A stretch of DNA of 64,000 bases, from NCBI GenBank assembly GCA_016721505.1, contig JADKHX010000021.1, positions 62,001 through 126,000 of the forward strand. The letters are read 5' to 3'. The stretch is from Rhodocyclaceae bacterium (GTDB taxonomy: Bacteria; Pseudomonadota; Gammaproteobacteria; Burkholderiales; Rhodocyclaceae). Every line of letters starts with the position of its first letter. Position 1 is the first letter of the stretch. The notes under the pieces were generated by a model. It ran no database searches, had not been told where the DNA came from, and was given only the letters and a program-made list of their open reading frames with translations. This document shows, one piece after another, positions 33,265 through 42,016 of this stretch. The position numbers were made by a program, and so were the translations under genes.

Positions 33265-34011
33265 ATGTTCATGAATGCCACCGCAAATCCCGCAGCGCCA
33301 ACCTTTAGTCCGCTCTATCGGCAGATAAAGGCTCTAATTTTGCAAGGATTGGCCACCGGTGAATGGCGATCCGGGGAAGCTATTCCTAGCGAAGGTGAAC
33401 TCGCCGTGCGTTTTGGCGTTAGCCAAGGCACAGTGCGCAAAGCCATCGATGAAATGGCGGCAGAAAATCTGGTAGTGCGCCGCCAAGGTAAAGGAACTTT
33501 TGTCGCCAGCCACGATGATCCGCGTGCGTTTTTTCGTTTTTTGCGCCTTGTTCCGCTCGGCGGAGGCATTGAAAAAAGTAGCAGCGTGCCACTCGAATGC
33601 TGGCGTGCTAAGGCAGGCCCGGAAGCAGCGCGTATGCTCGGCTTAAACGTCAGCGACCCCATCATCATCGTACGACGCTTGCTTTCTTTTTCGGGAAAGC
33701 CCGTCGTGGCTGATGAAATTTATTTGTCCGGCGAGATCTTTGGCGCGCTCACCATCGAAATGCTGCGTGACTATGAAGGTTCACTGTACAGCTTGTTTGA
33801 AAGCACATTTGGCGTGCGCATGATCCGTGCTGAAGAACGCATCCGCGCAGTACCTGCTGAACGGAGTAGTTCGGAATTGCTCGGTGTTGCCGAGGGAAGC
33901 CCCCTACTCTCTGTAGAGCGCGTCAGTTACTCCTACGGCGATACTCCAGTGGAGTGGCGACGCGGGCTCTATTCAACAGCAGAACATTGCTATATCAACA
34001 ATCTTGGTTGA
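33265..34011 (+). CDS. GntR-family transcriptional regulator (HutC/UTRA type)
   Basis: A 248-residue regulator with an N-terminal GntR winged helix (about residues 15-80). Leu-Tyr-Arg-Gln-Ile-Lys, Ile-Pro-Ser-Glu-Gly-Glu-Leu-Ala, Val-Ser-Gln-Gly-Thr-Val-Arg-Lys-Ala-Ile and Gln-Gly-Lys-Gly-Thr-Phe-Val are all canonical. A UTRA ligand-binding domain follows (about 100-240), so it belongs to the HutC subfamily. Position between mdh and sdhC implies control of the TCA block, probably in response to a dicarboxylate or related acid; the ligand is unknown. ATG at 33265 or 33271 is possible. Confidence 0.88.
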   Translation: MFMNATANPAAPTFSPLYRQIKALILQGLATGEWRSGEAIPSEGELAVRFGVSQGTVRKAIDEMAAENLVVRRQGKGTFVASHDDPRAFFRFLRLVPLGGGIEKSSSVPLECWRAKAGPEAARMLGLNVSDPIIIVRRLLSFSGKPVVADEIYLSGEIFGALTIEMLRDYEGSLYSLFESTFGVRMIRAEERIRAVPAERSSSELLGVAEGSPLLSVERVSYSYGDTPVEWRRGLYSTAEHCYINNLG

Positions 34012-34150
34012 CCAGATATGCGACAAGGTAAAACGCGATTATTTTTGACCAACTCTTCAAATGGCCGAAGCGGGATAACTTATAGTGGTGGTATGAGCGC
34101 TGGTGTGCGGCATACCGCATTACTAGCAACATCAGGGGAGATAGAAATTC

Positions 34151-34546
34151 ATGCCTGAAATGACTAAGCCGCGTCCGAAATTTTTGACGCTTTATCAAAT
34201 ACGTTTGCCACTTGCCGGCTTCGTGTCAATTTTGCATCGTATCAGCGGCGCGGGACTTTTTCTGCTGCTGCCATTACTAATCTATACCTTGCAAAGCTCG
34301 CTTGACCCCCAGCCCGAAGGCGTTGCGGCTTTTCAGGCGATCAAAAACAATCTCTTCGTTCAGATCTTCTTGTTTGGTCTTTGCTGGGCCTACCTCCACC
34401 ATTTTTGCGCTGGCATACGGTATCTGTTGCTTGACGTGCATGTCGGTGTTGAAAAGGACGGATCACACAAATCGGCAATTATCGTGATGCTGGTGAGCTT
34501 GAGTCTCACCGCGCTAATTGCGCTCAAATTCATGGGAGTGCTGTGA
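34151..34546 (+). CDS. sdhC: Succinate dehydrogenase cytochrome b556 subunit
   Basis: A 131-residue membrane anchor of complex II with three transmembrane helices (about 25-48, 65-85 and 108-128). The Ser-Ile-Leu-His-Arg-Ile-Ser-Gly motif in the first helix and His-His-Phe-Cys-Ala-Gly-Ile-Arg in the second are the SdhC signatures, the latter carrying the haem-ligand histidine region. It starts with a good ribosome site (AGGGGAG). A small hairpin, TGCGG-CATA-CCGCA, lies at 34106-34119 in the leader. sdhD follows after one base, so the two are translationally coupled. Confidence 0.92.
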   Translation: MPEMTKPRPKFLTLYQIRLPLAGFVSILHRISGAGLFLLLPLLIYTLQSSLDPQPEGVAAFQAIKNNLFVQIFLFGLCWAYLHHFCAGIRYLLLDVHVGVEKDGSHKSAIIVMLVSLSLTALIALKFMGVL

Positions 34547-34547
34547 G

Positions 34548-34892
34548 ATGAAACGCATTGTCGTCGGCGCACATTACGGACTCAAAGACTGGATCGCGCA
34601 GCGCGTCACTGCCGTGGTCATGGCCGTGTTCACCATTGTGATGATCGCCGCTATCGCAGGCGGCGCAACCTCATCAGCAGAAGCGTGGCGCGGATTCATG
34701 TCGCACGGTGCAATACGCATCGCCACCTTCTTGTTCGCCATCAGTTTGTTTTATCACGCATGGATAGGCATCCGTGATATTTGGATGGACTATGTCAAGC
34801 CGGCCGGCCTGCGTTTGGCATTGCATGTGTTGACCGCGTTGGCGCTGATTGCTTACACCGGTTGGACGCTGCAAATTTTGTGGAGACTTTAA
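34548..34892 (+). CDS. sdhD: Succinate dehydrogenase hydrophobic membrane anchor subunit
   Basis: A 114-residue three-helix anchor that with SdhC binds haem b and ubiquinone. Family features are Gly-Leu-Lys-Asp-Trp-Ile-Ala-Gln-Arg near residue 10 and Phe-Tyr-His-Ala-Trp-Ile-Gly-Ile-Arg-Asp-Ile near residue 72, which supplies the haem-ligand His and the conserved Asp. The start was set at 34548, one base after the sdhC stop; an earlier in-frame Met lies inside sdhC. The stop overlaps the start region of sdhA. Confidence 0.92.
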   Translation: MKRIVVGAHYGLKDWIAQRVTAVVMAVFTIVMIAAIAGGATSSAEAWRGFMSHGAIRIATFLFAISLFYHAWIGIRDIWMDYVKPAGLRLALHVLTALALIAYTGWTLQILWRL

Positions 34893-34894
34893 GC

Positions 34895-36682
34895 GTGAAC
34901 TATTCCGTCCGAAAATTTGATGCAGTGATCGTCGGCGCTGGTGGTGCCGGGCTGCGTGCGGCGATTCAGTTGTCAGAAGCTGGTATGAAAACCGCTGTAC
35001 TGACCAAAGTATTTCCTACCCGCTCGCACACGGTCGCCGCCCAAGGCGGTGTCGCCGCGAGCCTTGGCAATTCAGAAGAAGATCATTGGCATTGGCATAT
35101 GTACGACACGGTCAAGGGTTCGGACTGGCTGGGCGATCAAGATGCAATTGAATTCATGGTACGTAACGCCAATGAATGCGTGATTGAACTGGAACATTAC
35201 GGCATGCCATTTGATCGGCTCGACAACGGGCGGATTTATCAGCGACCGTTTGGCGGGCATATGTCGAATTTCGGCGAAAAGCCGGTTCGGCGTTCCTGCG
35301 CGGCTGCCGATCGCACCGGTCACGCGATGTTGCATGCGATGTATCAACGCAATGTAAAAGTTAACACGCAATTTTTTGTCGAGTGGCAAGCACTGGATTT
35401 GGTGCGCGACGAAGCCGGTGAAGTGCTCGGCGTAACCGCAATGGACATGGAGACCGGCGAGATTGTCGTATTCCATGCCAAGGCAACCATATTCGCCACT
35501 GGCGGCGCAGGTCGGATTTATTACTCTTCCACAAATGCGTTTATCAACACTGGCGATGGTGTGGGCATGGCCGCCCGCGCCGGAATACCGCTTGAAGACA
35601 TGGAGTTCTGGCAGTTTCACCCAACAGGTGTTGCCGGTGCCGGCGTTTTGATTACCGAAGGTGTTCGCGGTGAAGGTGGCATTTTGCGCAACGCGCAAGG
35701 CGAACGTTTTATGGAGCGCTATGCGCCGAACGCCAAGGATCTCGCATCGCGCGACGTGGTTTCGCGCGCCATGGTGACGGAGATTAACGAAGGCCGCGGT
35801 TGTGGGCCGAACAAAGATTTTGTATTACTCGACGTCACCCACTTGGCGCCAGAAACGATCTTGAAGCGGCTGCCGGGAATTCATGAAATCGCGATTCAAT
35901 TTGCTGGCGTGGATTGTCTGAAAGAACCGATTCCAGTGGTGCCGACCTGCCACTATCAAATGGGTGGAATTCCGACGAATTACCTAGGTCAAGTGGTCGT
36001 GCCGCAGGGAGACCAAAAGAGCGTGCCGGTACCTGGTTTTTATGCGGCTGGTGAATGCGCTTGCGCATCGGTGCACGGCGCAAATCGTCTTGGTACTAAT
36101 TCGCTTTTGGATCTCTTGGTGTTTGGAAAATCAGCCGGCGAAACGGCGGTAAAGGAACTCAAAACCGGCGGGCGTTCGCATAAGCCGTTGCCTGCCGCTG
36201 CGATAGATAAAACCCTGGCACGCGTCGATAGGTTGAACAACCAAAAAGACGGTGCTGATGTGCATGAAACACGCTTGGCGATGCAGCGCACGATGCAAAA
36301 ACACGCGGGTGTTTTCCGCTTCAAAGATATGTTGGCCGAAGGTGTCGAAAAAATATTAGCAATAGATGCACAAGTCGCGCAAACGCAAATCAAAGATAAG
36401 TCCAAGGTGTTCAACACGGCACGAATTGAGGCGCTAGAACTGGATAACTTGATTGAGGTGGCAAAGGCGACAATCGTTTCGGCCAATGCTCGCACCGAGT
36501 CGCGTGGTGCGCATGTGCGTGATGATGCTCTCGATGTGCCAGAGACACCTAATGGACGTGATGATAAAAATTGGCTGAAGCATTCATTGTGGTATCGCGA
36601 AGGTAATCGGCTGGATTACAAGTCAGTGCAACTGAAACCGATGACCGTGGATACCATCGAATTGAAAAAGCGTGCCTACTAA
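34895..36682 (+). CDS. sdhA: Succinate dehydrogenase flavoprotein subunit
   Basis: A 595-residue flavoprotein that oxidises succinate to fumarate. The FAD loop Gly-Ala-Gly-Gly-Ala-Gly-Leu-Arg-Ala is near residue 15. The covalent-FAD histidine lies in Arg-Ser-His-Thr-Val-Ala-Ala-Gln-Gly-Gly near residue 43, and the substrate-site segment His-Pro-Thr-Gly is near residue 245. The start is GTG (Met-Asn-Tyr-Ser-Val-Arg-Lys), 2 bp after the sdhD stop with GGAGA upstream; this gives the family's usual N-terminus. Flavinylation should need the SdhE protein encoded two genes downstream. Confidence 0.95.
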   Translation: MNYSVRKFDAVIVGAGGAGLRAAIQLSEAGMKTAVLTKVFPTRSHTVAAQGGVAASLGNSEEDHWHWHMYDTVKGSDWLGDQDAIEFMVRNANECVIELEHYGMPFDRLDNGRIYQRPFGGHMSNFGEKPVRRSCAAADRTGHAMLHAMYQRNVKVNTQFFVEWQALDLVRDEAGEVLGVTAMDMETGEIVVFHAKATIFATGGAGRIYYSSTNAFINTGDGVGMAARAGIPLEDMEFWQFHPTGVAGAGVLITEGVRGEGGILRNAQGERFMERYAPNAKDLASRDVVSRAMVTEINEGRGCGPNKDFVLLDVTHLAPETILKRLPGIHEIAIQFAGVDCLKEPIPVVPTCHYQMGGIPTNYLGQVVVPQGDQKSVPVPGFYAAGECACASVHGANRLGTNSLLDLLVFGKSAGETAVKELKTGGRSHKPLPAAAIDKTLARVDRLNNQKDGADVHETRLAMQRTMQKHAGVFRFKDMLAEGVEKILAIDAQVAQTQIKDKSKVFNTARIEALELDNLIEVAKATIVSANARTESRGAHVRDDALDVPETPNGRDDKNWLKHSLWYREGNRLDYKSVQLKPMTVDTIELKKRAY

Positions 36683-36702
36683 ATTCGTAAAAAAAGGGAA
36701 CG

Positions 36703-37428
36703 ATGATGCCGACTGAAAACCGCACAGTTCAGTTCAAGATTTACCGTTACGATCCCGATCGTGACGCGAAACCTTATATGCAAGACATATCGGTTGAACT
36801 TGATGTTACTGATCGCAAACTGCTCGACGCAATGGTGCGACTGAAAGTTAAGGACGATTCTCTTTCGTTCCGTCGCTCATGCCGGGAAGGCGTGTGCGGA
36901 TCAGACGCGATGAATATCAATGGCAAAAATGGTTTGGCATGCCTCACCGATATGAGCACTTTTCCAGTCGGAAAGCCCATCGTATTGCGCCCCCTGCCCG
37001 GCCTGCCGGTGATACGCGATTTGGTCGTCGATATGACGCAGTTCTTCAAACAATACCATTCGATAAAACCCTACCTCGTTAACAATGATCCCTTGCCTGA
37101 GAAGGAGCGCTTGCAGTCGCCCGAAGATCGCGAAGAACTGAACGGTCTTTACGAGTGCATTTTGTGTGCCTGCTGCACCACGGCCTGTCCGTCGTTTTGG
37201 TGGAATCCAGACAAATTTGTCGGCCCTGCGGGGTTGCTCGCCGCCTATCGTTTTATTGCCGATACCCGCGACCAGGCAACGACCGAGCGCCTCGATAACT
37301 TGGAAGACCCTTATCGCCTATTCCGCTGTCATTCGATTATGAATTGCGTTGATGTTTGTCCAAAAAACTTGAACCCGACTAAAGCGATTGGCAAGATTAA
37401 GGAAATGATGCTGCAGCGTGCGATCTAG
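36703..37428 (+). CDS. sdhB: Succinate dehydrogenase iron-sulfur subunit
   Basis: A 241-residue electron-transfer subunit. The [2Fe-2S] ligands are in Cys-Arg-Glu-Gly-Val-Cys-Gly-Ser plus a later Cys near residue 83. The [4Fe-4S] and [3Fe-4S] ligands lie in Cys-Ile-Leu-Cys-Ala-Cys-Cys-Thr-Thr-Ala-Cys-Pro, Cys-His-Ser-Ile-Met-Asn-Cys and Cys-Pro-Lys. The Asn-Pro-Thr-Lys-Ala-Ile-Gly-Lys-Ile C-terminus is standard. It passes electrons from FAD to quinone at the membrane. sdhE starts 3 bp after its stop. Confidence 0.95.
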   Translation: MMPTENRTVQFKIYRYDPDRDAKPYMQDISVELDVTDRKLLDAMVRLKVKDDSLSFRRSCREGVCGSDAMNINGKNGLACLTDMSTFPVGKPIVLRPLPGLPVIRDLVVDMTQFFKQYHSIKPYLVNNDPLPEKERLQSPEDREELNGLYECILCACCTTACPSFWWNPDKFVGPAGLLAAYRFIADTRDQATTERLDNLEDPYRLFRCHSIMNCVDVCPKNLNPTKAIGKIKEMMLQRAI

Positions 37429-37431
37429 AAA

Positions 37432-37680
37432 ATGAATACTGATAGAAACGCCAGAATCGGCAAACTCAAATGGCATTGTCGGCGCGCATTGCTGGAACTG
37501 GATTTAGTGTTCGCACGATTTTGGGCGCGGGAAGAAGCAGATTTTGATGTGCAATCGGAAGCCGTACTGACCCGTTTGCTGGAGCTGGAAGATCATGATT
37601 TGTGGGACTTGGTCAGCAACAAGGCCACCACGGATGATGCGGAATCCGCAGCAATGATTAAACGCTTGCAATGCATTTGA
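37432..37680 (+). CDS. sdhE: FAD assembly factor SdhE
   Basis: An 82-residue helical protein of the SdhE/Sdh5 family that promotes covalent flavin attachment to SdhA. Its place directly after sdhB and before gltA is the normal one in this class. The conserved Arg-Gly-x-x-Glu motif reads Arg-Arg-Ala-Leu-Leu-Glu-Leu-Asp here. The Arg and Glu remain, but the Gly that normally sits between them is Ala. The rest (Trp/Phe-rich helix, Asp-His-Asp-Leu-Trp-Asp-Leu) is typical, so it is probably functional. Confidence 0.9.
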   Translation: MNTDRNARIGKLKWHCRRALLELDLVFARFWAREEADFDVQSEAVLTRLLELEDHDLWDLVSNKATTDDAESAAMIKRLQCI

Positions 37681-37690
37681 AATATCGGCG

Positions 37691-37729
37691 AAAAGTTTGA
37701 TCAAGAAAATTCAATAACTGAAAACTTTT
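37691..37729 (+). promoter_or_regulatory. Inverted repeat next to the gltA ribosome site
   Basis: AAAAGTTT at 37691-37698 pairs with AAACTTTT at 37722-37729, ending directly at the AAGGAG ribosome site of gltA. In RNA this could form a weak AU-rich stem with a 23-base loop that limits ribosome access. As DNA it could be a binding site. Confidence 0.3.
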
Positions 37730-37742
37730 AAGGAGTCTGGCA

Positions 37743-39035
37743 ATGAGCACAAATCGCGTAGCAACTTTCACTGTGGATGGCAAAACTGTCGAATTTCCTG
37801 TGATGACTGGTGTGCATGGCAATGACGTCATAGACATACGCACGCTAGGCGCCAAGACGGGACTGTTTACTTACGATTCGGGCTTTTTATCGACCGCAAG
37901 TTGTCAGTCAAAAGTGACCTTCATTGATGGCGACAAAGGCGAACTTTTGTATCGCGGCTACCCGATTGAACAACTCGCAGAGAACTGCAATTTTCTGGAA
38001 GTTGCCTACTTGCTTAAGAACGGTGAGTTGCCCAACATCGCACAAAAGACCAAATTTGAAAGCACCATAAAAAATCACACGATGGTGCATGAGCAATTGG
38101 TAAAGTTCTATCAGGGCTTTCGTCGTGATGCTCATCCGATGGCTGTCATGGTTGGCGTGGTTGGCGCACTGTCAGCCTTCTATCACGATGTCACGGATTT
38201 TTCCAACCCTGAACATCGCAGTATTTCCTTCAATCGATTGGTCGCCAAGTTGCCAACGATAGTCGCCATGACCTATAAGTACAACATCGGTCAGCCTTTC
38301 ATGTATCCACGAAATGATTTGGACTACACGTCCAACTTCATGCACATGATGTTTGGTAATCCAGCCGAGCGTTATGAGCCGAATCCGGTTTTGGTTCGCG
38401 CGCTAGACACGATTTTCACGCTGCATGCAGATCATGAACAAAATGCCTCAACCTCGACCGTGCGTTTAGCCGGCTCGTCCGGTGCCAATCCGTTCGCCTG
38501 CATCTCGGCTGGCATTGCATGCCTATGGGGGCCGGCACATGGTGGCGCTAATGAAGCCTGCCTGGAAATGCTTGAAGAAATTGGCGACGTTTCGCGCGTC
38601 GGCGAATACATCAATCGCGCCAAAGATAAGTCAGATAGTTTCAAGCTGATGGGCTTTGGTCATCGTGTTTATAAAAATTTTGATCCGCGCGCAAAACTGA
38701 TGGGTAAGGTCTGCGCCGAGGTTTTGGCGGAGCTAGGTTTGGAAAACGATCGGCTGTTCAAGCTAGCCAAAGAACTGGAAAAAATCGCGCTGGAAGATGA
38801 ATATTTCGTCAGCAAAAAACTCTATCCCAACGTCGACTTCTACTCCGGCATTGTGCAAAAAGCACTGGGCATTCCGACCTCAATGTTTACTTGCATTTTT
38901 GCACTTGCACGGACCGTCGGTTGGATGACGCAGTGGGAAGAAATGATTACCGATCCTGAATACAAGATTGGTCGCCCACGTCAGTTGTACATCGGTGCTG
39001 CACGTCGCGATGTGACCGCGTTGGCAAGTCGTTAA
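37743..39035 (+). CDS. gltA: Citrate synthase (type II)
   Basis: A 430-residue hexameric-type citrate synthase that condenses acetyl-CoA with oxaloacetate. The N-terminal beta-rich domain of Gram-negative enzymes is present (about residues 1-60). Catalytic residues lie in Leu-His-Ala-Asp-His-Glu-Gln-Asn near 225, His and Arg in Gly-Phe-Gly-His-Arg-Val-Tyr-Lys near 303, and Asp in Tyr-Pro-Asn-Val-Asp-Phe-Tyr near 360. An ideal AAGGAG ribosome site precedes the ATG. It sits between sdhE and sucA in the TCA operon. Confidence 0.96.
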   Translation: MSTNRVATFTVDGKTVEFPVMTGVHGNDVIDIRTLGAKTGLFTYDSGFLSTASCQSKVTFIDGDKGELLYRGYPIEQLAENCNFLEVAYLLKNGELPNIAQKTKFESTIKNHTMVHEQLVKFYQGFRRDAHPMAVMVGVVGALSAFYHDVTDFSNPEHRSISFNRLVAKLPTIVAMTYKYNIGQPFMYPRNDLDYTSNFMHMMFGNPAERYEPNPVLVRALDTIFTLHADHEQNASTSTVRLAGSSGANPFACISAGIACLWGPAHGGANEACLEMLEEIGDVSRVGEYINRAKDKSDSFKLMGFGHRVYKNFDPRAKLMGKVCAEVLAELGLENDRLFKLAKELEKIALEDEYFVSKKLYPNVDFYSGIVQKALGIPTSMFTCIFALARTVGWMTQWEEMITDPEYKIGRPRQLYIGAARRDVTALASR

Positions 39036-39121
39036 GAAATTTAGCGACCTTGCCCCAGCACCATAGAAGAGTTTGTTTGGTCAGTGTTTGACCGTATTTA
39101 ATTACAGGATTAGGTGATGTC

Positions 39122-41962
39122 ATGATGAAGCAGATGCTGTCGAATTCGTATCTGTTTGGTACGAATACGCCGTACATAGAAGAACTGTACGACGCATATC
39201 TGGCCAACCCCGCAGCGGTTGATTCGGCTTGGCGTGATTACTTCGATAAATTGTCGACCTTGCCTGGGGCGGGCGCATATACCGGCCCGGATGTCGCACA
39301 TTCTTCGGTCATCGCCTCATTTGCGCAACGTGCGAAAGACGGCACCTTGCAATCACCAACACGCAGCAATGACGCAACGGATATCAAAACGGTTAAGGCC
39401 TTGCAAATGATGAATGCCTACCGCTTTTTGGGCAATCGTTGGGCGCAGACTGATCCGCTCAAACGGACCGAACGTCCGGTAATCGCCGAGCTTGAGCCTT
39501 CCCACTACGGCTTTACCGAGGCCGATTTGGGGCAAGTATTTCCTACTGGATCCTTCGCTGCATTGCCAGACAAAGCCACGTTGCGTGAGATCCTTGAAGC
39601 GATACGGCAGACCTATTGCGGTACCATCGGCTCGGAATATATGTACATCGCCGATGTGCAGCAAAAGCGCTGGCTGCAAGCGCGAATCGAACCGATGCGC
39701 GCGACGCCATCCTATAGCGTCGAGGAGAAAAAGCGCTTTTTGGAGCGACTCACCGCAGCTGAAACGCTGGAGCGATACCTGCACACCAAGTACGTCGGAC
39801 AAAAACGCTTTTCGCTTGAAGGCAGCGAATCGACCATCGTCGCGCTTGATGAATTGGTGCGCGTTGCGGGTACTTTGGGCGTGCAGGAAATCGCCGTCGG
39901 CATGGCACATCGCGGACGTTTGAACGTCCTGGTGAATACGCTGGGCAAAGCGCCGCAAATGTTGTTTGACGAATTCGAAGGCAAGAAAGCAACTGACCTC
40001 GCGGCGGGCGACGTGAAATATCACATGGGATTTTCGTCCGACCTTTCCACTCCTGGCGGTCCTGTACACCTGACACTGGCGTTCAATCCCTCGCATTTAG
40101 AAATCGTCAATCCGGTGGTTGAGGGCTCGGTCTATGCACGACAGCGCAGACGTGGCGACCACACCGGAGGACAAGTTTTGGCCGTGTTGATTCACGGTGA
40201 TGCAGCGGTTTCCGGTCAAGGTGTGAATCAGGAAATGCTCAATTTCTCTGGCACGCGTGGCTACGGCACGGGTGGCACGGTGCATTTTGTTATCAATAAT
40301 CAAATCGGCTTTACCACCTCAGACTTACGTGACTATCGCTCGTCGCTGTATTGCACCGACATTTTCAAAATGATCGAGGCACCGATTTTCCACGTTAACG
40401 GCGACGACCCTGAAGCGGTGGCTTTTGTGACCAAACTGGCGATGGAATTCCGCCATGAATTCAAAAAAGACGTAGTGATTGATTTGGTCTGCTTCCGTAA
40501 GCTCGGACACAACGAGCAGGACGAACCGATGGTCACGCAGCCCTTGATGTACAAGCGCATTGCACAACATCCCGGCACTCGTCGCTTGTATGCCGACAAG
40601 CTGGTGGCGCAAGGAATTTGTGAGGCCGACTATCCCGATCAAGTCATCAAAGATTACCGCGCTGCGCTAGATCGCGGCGAATTGCTTTACAACCCCGTGT
40701 TGGAAAATCTGAGCAGTAAGTTGGCTGCCGACTGGTCACCGTTCATCAATCAAAAGTACACCGACGAATGCAAGACTGCGGTGCCAATCGGCGATCTGAA
40801 AAAACTTGCCAAAGCACTGACGACATTGCCGGCAAATTTCACCTTGCATTCGCGCGTGCAAAAAATTATCGACGACCGTAAGTTGATGGGCGAAGGCAAG
40901 CTGGCGCTCGATTGGGGCATGGGCGAAAACATGGCTTACGCCACTTTGGTGATGCAAGGTTTTGGTGTTCGCGTCTCGGGCGAAGATTGTGGTCGCGGTA
41001 CTTTCTTCCATCGTCACGCCGTGCTGCACGATCAAAATCGCGAAAAATGGGATGACGGTGCGTATCAACCCTTGCAGCACATCGATCCCAAACAAGCGCC
41101 ATTTATCGTCATCGATTCGGTACTCTCCGAGGAAGCGGTGATGGCGTTCGACTACGGTTACTCAACCGCTGAGCCAAATGAATTGGTAGTGTGGGAAGGC
41201 CAGTTCGGCGATTTCGCCAACGGTGCGCAAGTGGTGATCGATCAATTTATTTGTTCGGGCGAAGCCAAATGGGGCCGCTTGTCTGGCCTCACCTTGATGC
41301 TGCCGCACGGCTATGAAGGCCAAGGTCCGGAGCATTCGTCTGCACGAATCGAACGCTTCATGAATTTGTCGGCCGAGCAAAATTGGCAAGTTTGTGTGCC
41401 TACTTCGGCGGCGCAAATTTTCCATTTATTGCGCCGGCAAATGCTGCGCAAAGTGCGCAAACCGCTGATTATCATCACGCCCAAGTCTTTGCTGCGCGCC
41501 AAAGATGCCAGCTCCCCGTTGGAAGAATTGGCCAAGGGAAAATTCCACACAGTAATTGGCGAACAAGACGATCTCGATCCGAAAAAAGTCACTCGGGTGA
41601 TTTTGTGTACCGGGAAAATTTATTACGAACTGATGGCGCATCGCCGCGAGCAGAAAATTGTGAATACGGCGATTGTTCGGCTGGAACAACTCTACCCATT
41701 TCCCGATGCGGCTTTGCAAGCCGAGCTTGAGCGCTGGCCAAAAGCCAAGGAAGTGGTGTGGGTTCAGGAAGAACCACGTAACCAAGGTTGCTGGTATTGG
41801 CTGGCATCACGTCAAACTTTGGTGCGCGCCACTGGCGATGCGCAAGAGCTTTTGCTGGTCAGCCGCCCGGCCTCTGCATCGCCTGCGGTGGGTTATTACA
41901 GCAAACATAATCAGCAACAAAAGGCTGTCATCGAAGGTGCTTTTAGCAAGCTGCAAGCCTAA
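39122..41962 (+). CDS. sucA: 2-oxoglutarate dehydrogenase E1 component
   Basis: A 946-residue thiamine-diphosphate-dependent decarboxylase, first step of the 2-oxoglutarate dehydrogenase complex. The N-terminal E2-binding segment (Asn-Ser-Tyr-Leu-Phe-Gly-Thr-Asn, Ala-Trp-Arg-Asp-Tyr-Phe) is intact. His-Arg-Gly-Arg-Leu-Asn-Val-Leu-Val-Asn marks the active site near residue 265, and the cofactor-binding segment lies near residue 365. Two start codons occur in tandem (39122 and 39125). sucB and lpd follow with short gaps, forming the complete complex operon. Confidence 0.96.
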   Translation: MMKQMLSNSYLFGTNTPYIEELYDAYLANPAAVDSAWRDYFDKLSTLPGAGAYTGPDVAHSSVIASFAQRAKDGTLQSPTRSNDATDIKTVKALQMMNAYRFLGNRWAQTDPLKRTERPVIAELEPSHYGFTEADLGQVFPTGSFAALPDKATLREILEAIRQTYCGTIGSEYMYIADVQQKRWLQARIEPMRATPSYSVEEKKRFLERLTAAETLERYLHTKYVGQKRFSLEGSESTIVALDELVRVAGTLGVQEIAVGMAHRGRLNVLVNTLGKAPQMLFDEFEGKKATDLAAGDVKYHMGFSSDLSTPGGPVHLTLAFNPSHLEIVNPVVEGSVYARQRRRGDHTGGQVLAVLIHGDAAVSGQGVNQEMLNFSGTRGYGTGGTVHFVINNQIGFTTSDLRDYRSSLYCTDIFKMIEAPIFHVNGDDPEAVAFVTKLAMEFRHEFKKDVVIDLVCFRKLGHNEQDEPMVTQPLMYKRIAQHPGTRRLYADKLVAQGICEADYPDQVIKDYRAALDRGELLYNPVLENLSSKLAADWSPFINQKYTDECKTAVPIGDLKKLAKALTTLPANFTLHSRVQKIIDDRKLMGEGKLALDWGMGENMAYATLVMQGFGVRVSGEDCGRGTFFHRHAVLHDQNREKWDDGAYQPLQHIDPKQAPFIVIDSVLSEEAVMAFDYGYSTAEPNELVVWEGQFGDFANGAQVVIDQFICSGEAKWGRLSGLTLMLPHGYEGQGPEHSSARIERFMNLSAEQNWQVCVPTSAAQIFHLLRRQMLRKVRKPLIIITPKSLLRAKDASSPLEELAKGKFHTVIGEQDDLDPKKVTRVILCTGKIYYELMAHRREQKIVNTAIVRLEQLYPFPDAALQAELERWPKAKEVVWVQEEPRNQGCWYWLASRQTLVRATGDAQELLLVSRPASASPAVGYYSKHNQQQKAVIEGAFSKLQA

Positions 41963-42016
41963 TCAGTTACGACAAAACGCCATCACAATAATTAAGCAAT
42001 TGGAAGCGAGATAACT

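Noticed and set aside
39353..40096. Long open frame of 247 codons antisense to sucA
   Set aside because: Shadow of a strongly coding gene; composition is Arg/His-rich and no family is recognisable.
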